The notes under the pieces: generated by a model
What the model was told of the DNA's origin: nothing
The model's input: only the letters and a program-made list of their open reading frames with translations
The model's database searches: none
Program-made: the position numbers and the translations under genes
Assembly (NCBI GenBank): GCA_035544395.1
Contig: DATKFM010000062.1
Location: 1 to 8,044 of the forward strand
Source: DATKFM01 sp035544395
GTDB lineage: Bacteria > Pseudomonadota > Alphaproteobacteria > Dongiales > Dongiaceae
DNA: 8,044 bases
Direction: 5' to 3'
Part shown: in pieces, positions 1 to 6,214 of the stretch
How the letters are laid out: each line of letters begins with the position of its first letter
Numbering within the stretch: the first letter of the stretch is position 1

Positions 1-186
1 GATCTGCTGGATGCAGACAACGAGCTATTTCTGGCGCGCGATTCATTGGTGACCGCGGAATACACCGAGTTGTTCGCGAACTATCGTCTCCTGGCTTCCC
101 AGGGCGCCTTGCAGAAGTCGCTGGGGCTGACCCCGGTCGCAGCGGCGAACCCGCAGGCGGCAGAGAGCTGGAGCCCGTTCGACTGA
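1..186 (+). CDS. TolC-family outer-membrane efflux/secretion channel, C-terminal fragment
   Basis: Only the last 61 codons are present; the gene enters from the left edge and stops with TGA at 184-186. The fragment opens with DLLDADNELFLARDSLVTAE and continues with TEYTELFANYRLLAS-type sequence (seen as AEYTELFANYRLLAS). This is the usual last long helix of outer-membrane efflux proteins: an LLDAxNxLFxAR block, then an (A/N)YRLLA block. From the family, the protein would be a trimeric outer-membrane tunnel with a periplasmic helical barrel, working with a type I secretion ABC transporter or an efflux pump. The DLLDAxNELFxAR wording resembles the type I secretion (LapE/AggA-like) branch more than classical E. 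coli TolC, but that is an impression from a short piece. A strong terminator follows at 224-266. It is a different gene from the complete TolC homologue at 1357-2721. Confidence 0.8.
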   Translation, partial: DLLDADNELFLARDSLVTAEYTELFANYRLLASQGALQKSLGLTPVAAANPQAAESWSPFD

Positions 187-223
187 GCCTTTTCCAGTAT
201 CCGGTAGCGTGCCAGGTCTGATC

Positions 224-266
224 GCGGCACGGTTGGCGAATGAAGCCGGCCGTGCCGCTTGTCTTT
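224..266 (+). terminator. Strong rho-independent terminator after the truncated TolC-family gene
   Basis: Arms 224-237 (GCGGCACGGTTGGC) and 245-258 (GCCGGCCGTGCCGC) form a 14-bp stem containing two G-U wobbles, closing a 7-base loop (GAATGAA, 238-244). The T-rich run TTGTCTTT follows at 259-266. It lies 38 bases past the stop codon at 186, as expected for a terminator of that gene. The 3' arm can instead pair with a copy of the 5' arm at 286-296. Confidence 0.75.
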
Positions 267-296
267 GCAGCCCACGGCTACACTCGCGGCACGGCC
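248..296. repeat. Perfect 11-bp inverted repeat sharing an arm with the terminator
   Basis: GGCCGTGCCGC (248-258) and GCGGCACGGCC (286-296) are exact reverse complements, separated by 27 bases. The first arm is also the 3' arm of the terminator at 224-266, so the two foldings exclude each other. Read on the minus strand, this hairpin sits about 58 bases beyond the tRNA-Cys 3' end and is followed by a modestly U-rich stretch (TTCATT). A role in ending tRNA transcription is therefore possible. This is inference; the repeat itself is directly visible. Confidence 0.6.
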
Positions 297-353
297 CTCA
301 ATCAGCGCATAATACGCCACATCAATTCGGAGTGATGATCCGCTATTGCAAAG

Positions 354-427
354 TGGAGGCCCGGGCCGGAATCGAACCGACGTACGAGGATTTGCAGTCC
401 TCTGCATGGCCACTCTGCCACCGGGCC
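354..427 (-). tRNA. tRNA-Cys(GCA)
   Basis: Read on the minus strand, the gene folds as a complete cloverleaf. The acceptor stem is GGCCCGG/CCGGGCC. The D-arm lies in GCAGAGTGGCCATGC. The anticodon stem GAGGA/TCCTC closes the loop CTGCAAA, with anticodon GCA at plus-strand positions 393-395. The T-arm is GTCGG-TTCGATT-CCGGC. The discriminator base is U, a known identity element for cysteinyl-tRNA synthetase, and the 3' CCA is encoded (354-356). The length is 74 nt with CCA, as in E. coli tRNA-Cys. It decodes UGC and UGU. It is convergent with the gene ending at 186 and divergent from the methyltransferase gene. No second copy of its 3' end was seen, so there is no sign of its use as an integration site. 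Confidence 0.96.
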
Positions 428-455
428 CTCGTTCGCCTTTTGAGGGAAGGCCGGG

Positions 456-484
456 ACATTAAGGGCGGGGCGTGAGGGGGTCAA
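456..484 (-). promoter_or_regulatory. Candidate sigma-70-type promoter for tRNA-Cys
   Basis: On the minus strand there is a TTGACC -35 box (plus positions 479-484, 5 of 6 to consensus), a 17-base spacer, and a weak TAATGT -10 box (456-461). Transcription would begin a little over 20 bases before the tRNA 5' end at 427, leaving a short leader for RNase P. Spacing and position fit well, but the -10 box is poor. Confidence 0.4.
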
Positions 485-520
485 GCTGAGGGGTCAGCCT
501 TTCTACCGGGTTGTAACGCA

Positions 521-549
521 TTGTTTTTCGGGCATCTGAGGGCTATAAG
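521..549 (+). promoter_or_regulatory. Candidate promoter for the methyltransferase gene
   Basis: TTGTTT (521-526), a 17-base spacer, and TATAAG (544-549, 5 of 6 to the -10 consensus) are present. The start of transcription would be near 556, giving a leader of roughly 70 bases before the preferred start codon at 625. This argues against the in-frame ATG at 556 as the translation start. Position 428-624 holds no protein gene that I can support. It contains only this promoter, the divergent tRNA promoter and the untranslated leader. Confidence 0.4.
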
Positions 550-624
550 CTGCAGATGCCGCTAGGGCCGCGGGGTCGGCCGCATACGGCGTTCGTTCCA
601 CCGCCCAGCCAATGCAGTTCCGCC

Positions 625-1275
625 ATGAAGTTTGAAGCCGCGCGCCGCAGCATGGTCGACAGCCAATTGCGGCCCAACAAGGTCACCGATCAAGCGCTGT
701 TGGACGCCATGGCTGCGATTCCGCGTGAGCAGTTCGTGCCCATCGCCTTTCAGGCCACCGCCTATGTGGACGAAGACGTTCCGCTGGGCAATGGACGCTC
801 CCTGCTTGAACCGATGGTTCTTGGCCGCCTGATCCAGGCGGCAGCGCCGTCGCGCAATGACTTCGTTCTCGATGTCGGCAGCGCCACCGGCTATGGCGCT
901 GCGGTCTTGGCGCGTCTCGCCGCGACCGTCGTCGGGCTGGAAGTCGATGGGGCGATGGCCGATCGCGCGAATCTTGCGCTGTCATCCCTCGGACTTGGCA
1001 ATGCCATGATCCTGCAAGGTCCGTTGGAGCAAGGGGTGCCGAGGCAAGCGCCTTACAATATGATTATCATTGAGGGCCTTGCCGACGAGGTGCCGCCCAT
1101 GCTGCTTGGTCAGTTGGCCGATGGCGGGCGGTTGGTCGGCGTTTTCATGGATCGCGGCGTGGGCCGAGCCATGCTGCTCACGCGGAACGGCGAGGCCATT
1201 TCGACGCGCGTGCTCTTCGACGCGTCGGTATCAATGCTGCCCGGGCTGCAATGTCAGCCCGGGTTTGTCTTCTAA
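625..1275 (+). CDS. Protein-L-isoaspartate O-methyltransferase family protein (PCMT-like)
   Basis: This 216-residue cytoplasmic protein has a class I SAM-dependent methyltransferase fold. Canonical PCMT enzymes methylate L-isoaspartyl residues to start repair of aged proteins. SAM-binding motif I is VLDVGSATGYGAAVLA (residues 81-96), followed by VVGLEVDG (102-109), whose acidic residue should contact the SAM ribose. The N-terminus ARRSMVDSQLRPNKVTD with AIPREQFVP (31-39) is typical of the family. The start at 625 is preferred because MKFEAARRSMVDSQL matches family N-termini. The in-frame ATG at 556 adds an unrelated, proline-rich stretch at the putative transcription start. The usual active-site segment (TISQP in E. 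coli Pcm) aligns to SLLEP at 59-63, so the normal serine is Leu61. Catalysis on isoaspartate is therefore uncertain. No good Shine-Dalgarno sequence precedes 625. The gene lies upstream of tolC, a common alphaproteobacterial pairing. Confidence 0.85.
   Translation: MKFEAARRSMVDSQLRPNKVTDQALLDAMAAIPREQFVPIAFQATAYVDEDVPLGNGRSLLEPMVLGRLIQAAAPSRNDFVLDVGSATGYGAAVLARLAATVVGLEVDGAMADRANLALSSLGLGNAMILQGPLEQGVPRQAPYNMIIIEGLADEVPPMLLGQLADGGRLVGVFMDRGVGRAMLLTRNGEAISTRVLFDASVSMLPGLQCQPGFVF
1240..1273 (+). terminator. Intrinsic terminator-like hairpin inside the end of the methyltransferase gene
   Basis: CCCGGGCTG (1240-1248) and CAGCCCGGG (1255-1263) form a perfect 9-bp GC-rich stem around the loop CAATGT, followed at once by TTTGTCTTCT (1264-1273). 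The structure encodes the last residues of the protein (PGLQCQPGFVF) and runs into the stop codon at 1273-1275. The tail is interrupted by G and C, so efficiency is uncertain. Confidence 0.55.
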
Positions 1276-1297
1276 GAACCGGCCTATACCGCTGTGC

Positions 1298-1326
1298 TTC
1301 TCATTGTGGCATCGGGCAGATAAGAT
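1298..1326 (+). promoter_or_regulatory. Candidate promoter for the TolC-family gene
   Basis: TTCTCA (1298-1303, 4 of 6), a 17-base spacer and TAAGAT (1321-1326, 4 of 6) lie between the upstream terminator-like hairpin and the GTG start at 1357. Transcription would start near 1333, just upstream of the ribosome binding site. The boxes are only moderate matches. Confidence 0.35.
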
Positions 1327-1346
1327 GCCAAACAGGGGCCTGTGAC

Positions 1347-1353
1347 GGAGGAA
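1347..1353 (+). promoter_or_regulatory. Shine-Dalgarno sequence fixing a GTG start
   Basis: GGAGGAA at 1347-1353 lies 3 bases before the GTG at 1357, with its GGAGG core 5 bases away. It is the best ribosome binding site in the window. It supports GTG initiation there, which yields an intact signal peptide. Confidence 0.75.
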
Positions 1354-1356
1354 TAA

Positions 1357-2721
1357 GTGGCATCACGTCGGCGTCTTCATTCGATTGCCCTGTGTGCAGC
1401 GCTCGCGCCCGCGGCATATCTGCCGACTCAGGCTTGGGCGATCACATTGGAAGAAGCCCTGGCGCGGGCCTATGAGACCAATCCGACCTTGCAGGCGTCC
1501 CGCGCCGAATTGCGGGCGACCGATGAGCAGATTGCCCAGGCCAAGTCCCTGCGGCGTCCGACGATCGACGTGACCGGCGAAGCTGGTGCGCGGTCCACCG
1601 ATGGCGATTTCAACAGCGGCACCGACGGCGCTGGCAACGTGGCGCTCAACCTGAACCAGCCCATCTATCGCGGCGGCAGCATCGATGCCAGCATCAGCCA
1701 GGCCGACAACGTCATCTGGGCCCAACGGGCGACGCTTCTATCCGTGGAGCAGCAGGTGCTGTTGCGGGGCGTAACGGCTTACTCCGACGTGTTGCGGGAT
1801 CAGGCGGTGCTGAACCTGACGATCAACAACGTCGAAGTGTTGACCAGGCAGCTTGAGGCGACACGGACCCGATTTGAGGTAGGGGAATTGACGAAAACGG
1901 ACGTCGCACAGTCCGAATCCCGTTTGGCGGGCGCCTTCGCCGAGCGAACTGCCGCTGAGGGCCTGCTGACGACGTCTCGCGCCATATATCGGGAAGTCAT
2001 CGGGGAAGACCCGGTGGATCTCGAAAGGGCCCAGCCGCCGGAGGACCTTCCTTCCAGCGAGTCGGAAACCGTGGCGGAGTCGGAGAACAATCCCGACCTG
2101 ATTGCCGCCAAGTATCTCGAACAAGCAGCCCGTGACGGGATTGACGTGGTCTTTGGCGAGCTTCTTCCCAGCGTCGATTTGGTCGGCCGGCTACAGTCCG
2201 GTGACGATACGCTGACCAATGACGGCAGCTTTGAAAACTCGGCCGCTGTCTTGCTGCAAGTGAGAATTCCGCTTTATCAGGCAGGCGGCGTCGGTTCGCG
2301 CGTTCGTCAATCGAAGCAGGTGGTCAGCCAGCGGCTGCAGCAGGTGCAGGAACAACGGCGCTCGGCAGAGCAACAGGCGACGAGCTCTTGGCGGTCGCTG
2401 GTCACGGCGCGCGCGCAGATCGAATCCTTCAAGGCCCAGGTCGAGGCGACCAGAGTGGCTCTGGAGGGCGTGCAGGAAGAGGCGAATGTCGGCGCACGCA
2501 CCATTTTGGATGTTTTGGATGCGCAGCAGGAGTACCTGCAGGCGCAGGTCAATCTGGTGCGCGCCTACAGGGACGAAGTCGTGGCGGCGCACCAGGTCCT
2601 CTCCGCGATCGGCAGGCTGTCCGCCAGCGGGCTCGGGTTGCCGGCCCCCCGTTACGACGTGGACCGGCACTATGATGAGGTAAAGGACAAGTTCTGGGGG
2701 CTTGATATCAACTCGGAGTGA
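1357..2721 (+). CDS. TolC-family outer-membrane channel protein
   Basis: This 454-residue outer-membrane channel would form the exit duct for type I secretion systems and tripartite efflux pumps. Translation starts at GTG behind a strong ribosome binding site. The N-terminus has three arginines, a hydrophobic stretch and a signal-peptidase I site after AWA (residue 28). The mature protein opens with ITLEEALARAYETNPTLQA, the hallmark start of TolC proteins. The two internal repeats of the fold are visible: QPIYRGG (101-107) in the first and IPLYQAGG (304-311) in the second, each ending a beta strand before the long helices. VGARTILDVLDAQQE (378-392) is the conserved block of the last helical pair. 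Length is normal for alphaproteobacterial TolC (about 450-500). It follows the PCMT-like gene by 81 bases and precedes popZ by 69. Which inner-membrane pump it serves cannot be told here. The truncated gene at 1-186 is a second, distinct family member. Confidence 0.93.
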   Translation: MASRRRLHSIALCAALAPAAYLPTQAWAITLEEALARAYETNPTLQASRAELRATDEQIAQAKSLRRPTIDVTGEAGARSTDGDFNSGTDGAGNVALNLNQPIYRGGSIDASISQADNVIWAQRATLLSVEQQVLLRGVTAYSDVLRDQAVLNLTINNVEVLTRQLEATRTRFEVGELTKTDVAQSESRLAGAFAERTAAEGLLTTSRAIYREVIGEDPVDLERAQPPEDLPSSESETVAESENNPDLIAAKYLEQAARDGIDVVFGELLPSVDLVGRLQSGDDTLTNDGSFENSAAVLLQVRIPLYQAGGVGSRVRQSKQVVSQRLQQVQEQRRSAEQQATSSWRSLVTARAQIESFKAQVEATRVALEGVQEEANVGARTILDVLDAQQEYLQAQVNLVRAYRDEVVAAHQVLSAIGRLSASGLGLPAPRYDVDRHYDEVKDKFWGLDINSE

Positions 2722-2760
2722 GCCGGTGACCAATTTAAGGAATGGCTTCCGGGAGCGCGG

Positions 2761-2787
2761 CCGGTCTGATAAATATGGCTCAGACGG
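2761..2787 (+). promoter_or_regulatory. Hairpin directly upstream of popZ
   Basis: CCGGTCTGA (2761-2769) pairs with TCAGACGG (2780-2787) through 8 bp, with one bulged G, around the AT-rich loop TAAATATGGC. It ends 3 bases before the first candidate popZ start at 2791. It would therefore occupy the place of the ribosome binding site in the mRNA. There is no T tract, so it does not look like a terminator. A regulatory role is inference only. Confidence 0.3.
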
Positions 2788-2790
2788 GCG

Positions 2791-3399
2791 ATGACCATGA
2801 ACCAATCCGGTACCGACAGCGGCCAATCCATGGAAGACATCCTGGCTTCCATCCGGCGGATTATCGCCGAGGGGGAGCAGGACGCAAAGGACGGTTCGCC
2901 CGCCGCGGCCGAGGCCGCAAAACCTCCGCAGCCAAAGGCTGAAGTCTTCGAACTGACGCAGATCGTTCAGGACGACGGCAGCGTCGTCACGGTCGGCGAG
3001 GAGACGCCAAAGGCCGCGCCGGCATCGGGCGATAGTGGTCAACCCGCCGTAGAGGCGGTCAAGGCGGAAGCGGCGGCCGTCGTCGAGAAGCTGGTACCGC
3101 CTGAGGTACTGGCCGAGAAGACTCCGGTACTTGCGCCTACGCCGTCGGCACCGGCATCGGACACCAAGATCGAAAGCGCCATGGCCGCCCTGTCGCGCCT
3201 CATGGACATTGCCAAGACACCCGGCCCGGAAGCTGCGGCGGCGGAGCCCGAGCGGCTCCATTCCTCTCTGACCGTCGAGGAACTGGTGCGCGATGCCATA
3301 AAGCCGATGCTGCGCCAGTGGCTCGATGCCAATCTGCCGCCGCTTGTCGAACGGGCCGTCAAGGAAGCCGTCGACAAACTTGCCAAGCGCGCCGACTGA
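2791..3399 (+). CDS. popZ: PopZ, polar organizing protein (DUF2497 family)
   Basis: This 202-residue protein has the three-part PopZ plan. The N-terminal helix MEDILASIRRIIAEGE (14-29) is, in Caulobacter PopZ, the region that binds client proteins such as ParB and signalling factors. A low-complexity Ala/Pro/Glu-rich linker follows (about 30-125), interrupted by the conserved patch VFELTQIVQDDGSV (52-65). A helical C-terminus comes last (125-200). It includes TVEELVRDAIKPMLRQWLDA and NLPPLVERAVKEAVDKLAKR, the part that self-assembles into the polar matrix. In characterised species PopZ anchors the chromosome centromere at the cell pole. The start is ATG 2791 or ATG 2797; neither has a clear ribosome binding site, and the difference is two residues. 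Placement between tolC and valS matches the usual alphaproteobacterial order. The linker is slightly longer than in Caulobacter (about 177 residues in total there). Confidence 0.9.
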   Translation: MTMNQSGTDSGQSMEDILASIRRIIAEGEQDAKDGSPAAAEAAKPPQPKAEVFELTQIVQDDGSVVTVGEETPKAAPASGDSGQPAVEAVKAEAAAVVEKLVPPEVLAEKTPVLAPTPSAPASDTKIESAMAALSRLMDIAKTPGPEAAAAEPERLHSSLTVEELVRDAIKPMLRQWLDANLPPLVERAVKEAVDKLAKRAD

Positions 3400-3432
3400 A
3401 TTAATCCTCCGTATTGATGACGGGACAACCGG

Positions 3433-3452
3433 CCGGATCAGGGCCTGACCGG
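3433..3452 (+). promoter_or_regulatory. Hairpin in the popZ-valS gap
   Basis: CCGGATCAG (3433-3441) pairs with CTGACCGG (3445-3452) with a bulged A, 19 bases upstream of the valS ATG at 3472. The bases after it (ATTTAGGGAAAA) are not a T run, so it is not a convincing terminator. Co-transcription of popZ and valS remains possible. The function is unknown. Confidence 0.3.
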
Positions 3453-3471
3453 ATTTAGGGAAAACTGTTTG

Positions 3472-6159
3472 ATGTTGGAAAAGACGTTCGAACCGGCAGA
3501 GGTAGAGAAGCGGCAATATGCGCGCTGGGAGTCCGCGGGCGCCTTCGCGGCCGATCCGCGTTCCGGCGCGCAGCCCTATACGATCATGATGCCGCCGCCG
3601 AACGTGACCGGCAGCCTGCATATGGGCCATGCGCTGACTTTCACACTGCAGGATATCCTGATCCGGTATCACCGCATGCGCGGCTTCGATACGCTGTGGC
3701 AGCCGGGCACCGATCATGCGGGCATCGCCACCCAGGCGGTGGTGGAGCGGCAACTCGCCGCCAAGGGCATCGTGCTGGACCGGCCGGGCGCCGCGCGCGG
3801 CGCCGCGACGAATGTCCAGACCATCGGCCGCGAGGACTTCATCGCCAAGGTCTGGGAGTGGAAAGCGGAATCCGGCGGCACGATCACGCGCCAGCTCCGC
3901 CGTTTGGGGGCGTCGCCCGATTGGGCGCGCGAGCGCTTCACCATGGATCCCGGCCTGTCCCACGCGGTGCGCAAGGTCTTTGTCGACCTGCACAAGAAGG
4001 GACTCATCTACCGCGATCAGCGGCTGGTGAACTGGGACCCGAAGCTGCACACGGCGATCTCCGATCTCGAGGTGCAGAACCCTGAGGTTCGCGGCAACCT
4101 CTGGCATATCCGCTATCCCATCAAGGGCGAGCCGGATCGATACATCGTCATTGCCACGACCCGGCCAGAGACGATGCTCGGCGATACCGCGGTTGCGGTT
4201 CATCCTGACGATCCGCGCTACCGCGATCTCGTCGGCAAGACGATTCCGCTGCCGCTGGTCGGGCGCGAGATACCGATCATCGCCGACGCCTATGCCGATC
4301 CCGAAACCGGCAGCGGCGCCGTGAAGATCACGCCGGCCCACGACTTCAACGATTTCGAAGTGGGGCGCCGGCACGACCTGCCGCGCATCAACGTCTTTGA
4401 CAAGAGCGCCTGCGTGAACGAAAACGCGCCGCCGGCCTATCGCGGCCTGGACCGCTTCGAGGCGCGCAAGCGCATCGTCGCCGATCTGGAGGCGCTGGGC
4501 CTGGTAGAGAAGGTCGAAGCGCATACCCACAAAGTTCCCCATGGCGATCGCGGCAACGTGCCGTTAGAGCCCTGGCTGACCGATCAATGGTATGTGGATG
4601 CGGCGACGCTGGCCGCACCGGCGATCCGCGCGGTGGAGCAGGGCGACACGAAGTTCGTGCCCGAGCAATGGACCAAGACCTATTTCGAGTGGATGCGGAA
4701 CATCCAGCCCTGGTGCGTCAGCAGGCAGATCTGGTGGGGGCACCAGATTCCGGCCTGGTACGGACCCGACGATAAGATCTTCGTCGAGATGAGCGAGGCG
4801 GAAGCAGCCGCCGCGGCGAAACTGCATTACGGCAGGGCTGTGCCGCTGCGCCGCGACGAGGACGTGCTTGATACCTGGTTCTCCTCGGCGCTTTGGCCGT
4901 TCTCCACCATCGGCTGGCCGGAGCAGACGCCGGAATTGAAGCGTTATTATCCCGGCGATGTTCTGGTGACCGGCTTCGACATCATCTTCTTCTGGGTGGC
5001 GCGGATGATGATGATGGGCCTGCATTTCATGAACGACGTGCCGTTCCGCACTGTCTACATCCATGCCTTGGTGCGCGACGAGCGCGGCCAGAAGATGGCC
5101 AAGTTCAAGGGCAATGTGATCGATCCCCTGGACCTGATCGACAAATATGGCTGCGATGCTCTGCGCTTCACCCTTACCGCCCAGGCAGCGCAGGGCCGCG
5201 ACATCAAGTTCTCGGAGACGCGGGTCGAGGGGTACCGGAATTTCGCGACCAAGCTGTGGAACGCCGCACGCTATGCGCAGATGAATCAATGCGCACCCGA
5301 TCCGAAGTTCGATCCCGGCCAGTGCAAGCAGACGGTCAACCGCTGGATCGTCGGCCGCGCCATCGATGCACGACAGCAGGTGGAAAGCGCGCTGGCGGCC
5401 TACCGGTTCAACGATGCGGCAAACGCCCTGTATCATTTTGCCTGGGGTGAGTTCTGCGACTGGTATCTGGAATTCACCAAGCCGATCCTGGCCGGCGGAG
5501 ACGCCGGCGCGCAGAGCGAGACCCGTGCGGCGACCGCCTGGGTGCTGGATCAACTGCTGCATCTCCTGCATCCGTTCATGCCCTTCATCACCGAGGAACT
5601 GTGGGGCCAGAACCATGCCGGCGCCGATCCGCTGATGGGTGCGCCTTGGCCGAAGCATGACGGCCTCAAGATCGACGATGCGGCTGCGACGGAGCTGGAC
5701 TGGTTGATCCGGGCTATCACCGCTATCCGCGCGGTGCGCTCGGAGATGAATGTGCCGCCGGCCGCACAATTGGCGCTGCAGGTGCGCGACTCCGGCACCG
5801 CGACGCAATCGCGGCTCGACACACACCGTGATCTGTTGATGCGCCTGGCGCGGCTCAACGCCATCGATATCGCCACGGGCGCGCCGTCCAAGGGCGCCGT
5901 CCAGGTCGTGGTCGATGAGGCGACTTTCATGCTGCCCCTGGCTGGCGTCATCGATGTGGCGCGCGAACAGGCGCGGCTGCAGAAGGAACTGGAAAAGGCC
6001 GGTTCCGAGATTTCCAAATGGACCGCAAAGCTCGGCAACGAGGCCTTCGTGGCCAAAGCGCCGCCTGAAGTCATCGAGGAGCAGCGCGAACGCCTGGCGG
6101 AAGCGACGGCGTCCAGGGCCAAACTGGCCGCGGCGCTGGAGCGACTCGCCGCGCTCTGA
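3472..6159 (+). CDS. valS: Valyl-tRNA synthetase (class I)
   Basis: This cytoplasmic enzyme charges tRNA-Val with valine and is essential for translation. It has 895 residues from ATG 3472; a TTG just before it at 3469 would add one residue and is less likely. A weak ribosome binding site, AGGGAAA, lies at 3457-3463. The HIGH signature is HMGH (50-53) within PPPNVTGSLHMGHAL. The editing domain contains TTRPETMLGDTAV (229-241) and HDFNDFE (290-296), whose aspartates are expected to act in removing misacylated threonine. The GTDHAGIATQ block is present in the catalytic domain. The KMSKS loop reads KMAKF (541-545), followed by the normal KGNVIDPLDLIDKYG. Both lysines are kept, but the two serines are Ala and Phe. 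The anticodon-binding domain covers about 640-780. A C-terminal coiled-coil arm (about 828-895) contains QARLQKELEKAGSEISKW and EAFVAKAPPEVIEEQRERL, which separates ValRS from IleRS and LeuRS. Length is normal for the family. Confidence 0.97.
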   Translation: MLEKTFEPAEVEKRQYARWESAGAFAADPRSGAQPYTIMMPPPNVTGSLHMGHALTFTLQDILIRYHRMRGFDTLWQPGTDHAGIATQAVVERQLAAKGIVLDRPGAARGAATNVQTIGREDFIAKVWEWKAESGGTITRQLRRLGASPDWARERFTMDPGLSHAVRKVFVDLHKKGLIYRDQRLVNWDPKLHTAISDLEVQNPEVRGNLWHIRYPIKGEPDRYIVIATTRPETMLGDTAVAVHPDDPRYRDLVGKTIPLPLVGREIPIIADAYADPETGSGAVKITPAHDFNDFEVGRRHDLPRINVFDKSACVNENAPPAYRGLDRFEARKRIVADLEALGLVEKVEAHTHKVPHGDRGNVPLEPWLTDQWYVDAATLAAPAIRAVEQGDTKFVPEQWTKTYFEWMRNIQPWCVSRQIWWGHQIPAWYGPDDKIFVEMSEAEAAAAAKLHYGRAVPLRRDEDVLDTWFSSALWPFSTIGWPEQTPELKRYYPGDVLVTGFDIIFFWVARMMMMGLHFMNDVPFRTVYIHALVRDERGQKMAKFKGNVIDPLDLIDKYGCDALRFTLTAQAAQGRDIKFSETRVEGYRNFATKLWNAARYAQMNQCAPDPKFDPGQCKQTVNRWIVGRAIDARQQVESALAAYRFNDAANALYHFAWGEFCDWYLEFTKPILAGGDAGAQSETRAATAWVLDQLLHLLHPFMPFITEELWGQNHAGADPLMGAPWPKHDGLKIDDAAATELDWLIRAITAIRAVRSEMNVPPAAQLALQVRDSGTATQSRLDTHRDLLMRLARLNAIDIATGAPSKGAVQVVVDEATFMLPLAGVIDVAREQARLQKELEKAGSEISKWTAKLGNEAFVAKAPPEVIEEQRERLAEATASRAKLAAALERLAAL

Positions 6160-6214
6160 TCGGGTTTCGATCCCGTCCTTTGCCAAGCCGCTCGCGCCCG
6201 TCAATAATGGCGGA

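Noticed and set aside
354..427. tRNA-Cys as an integration site for a mobile element
   Set aside because: There is no integrase gene, no duplicated tRNA 3' end and no change in composition on either side within the window.
556..624. An upstream in-frame ATG that would extend the methyltransferase by 23 residues
   Set aside because: The added residues do not resemble family N-termini, and the ATG falls at the predicted transcription start. Family N-termini match from 625.
2191..4542. A 783-codon open frame on the minus strand opposite tolC, popZ and valS
   Set aside because: It lies antisense to three well-recognised genes. Its translation is rich in Arg, Gly and His with no recognisable domain, which is typical of a shadow frame in GC-rich coding DNA.
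6155..6176. Small hairpin after the valS stop (GATCGGGTTTCGATC or CGGG/CCCG)
   Set aside because: The stem is only 4-5 bp and the following TCCTTT is short, so it is too weak to call a terminator.
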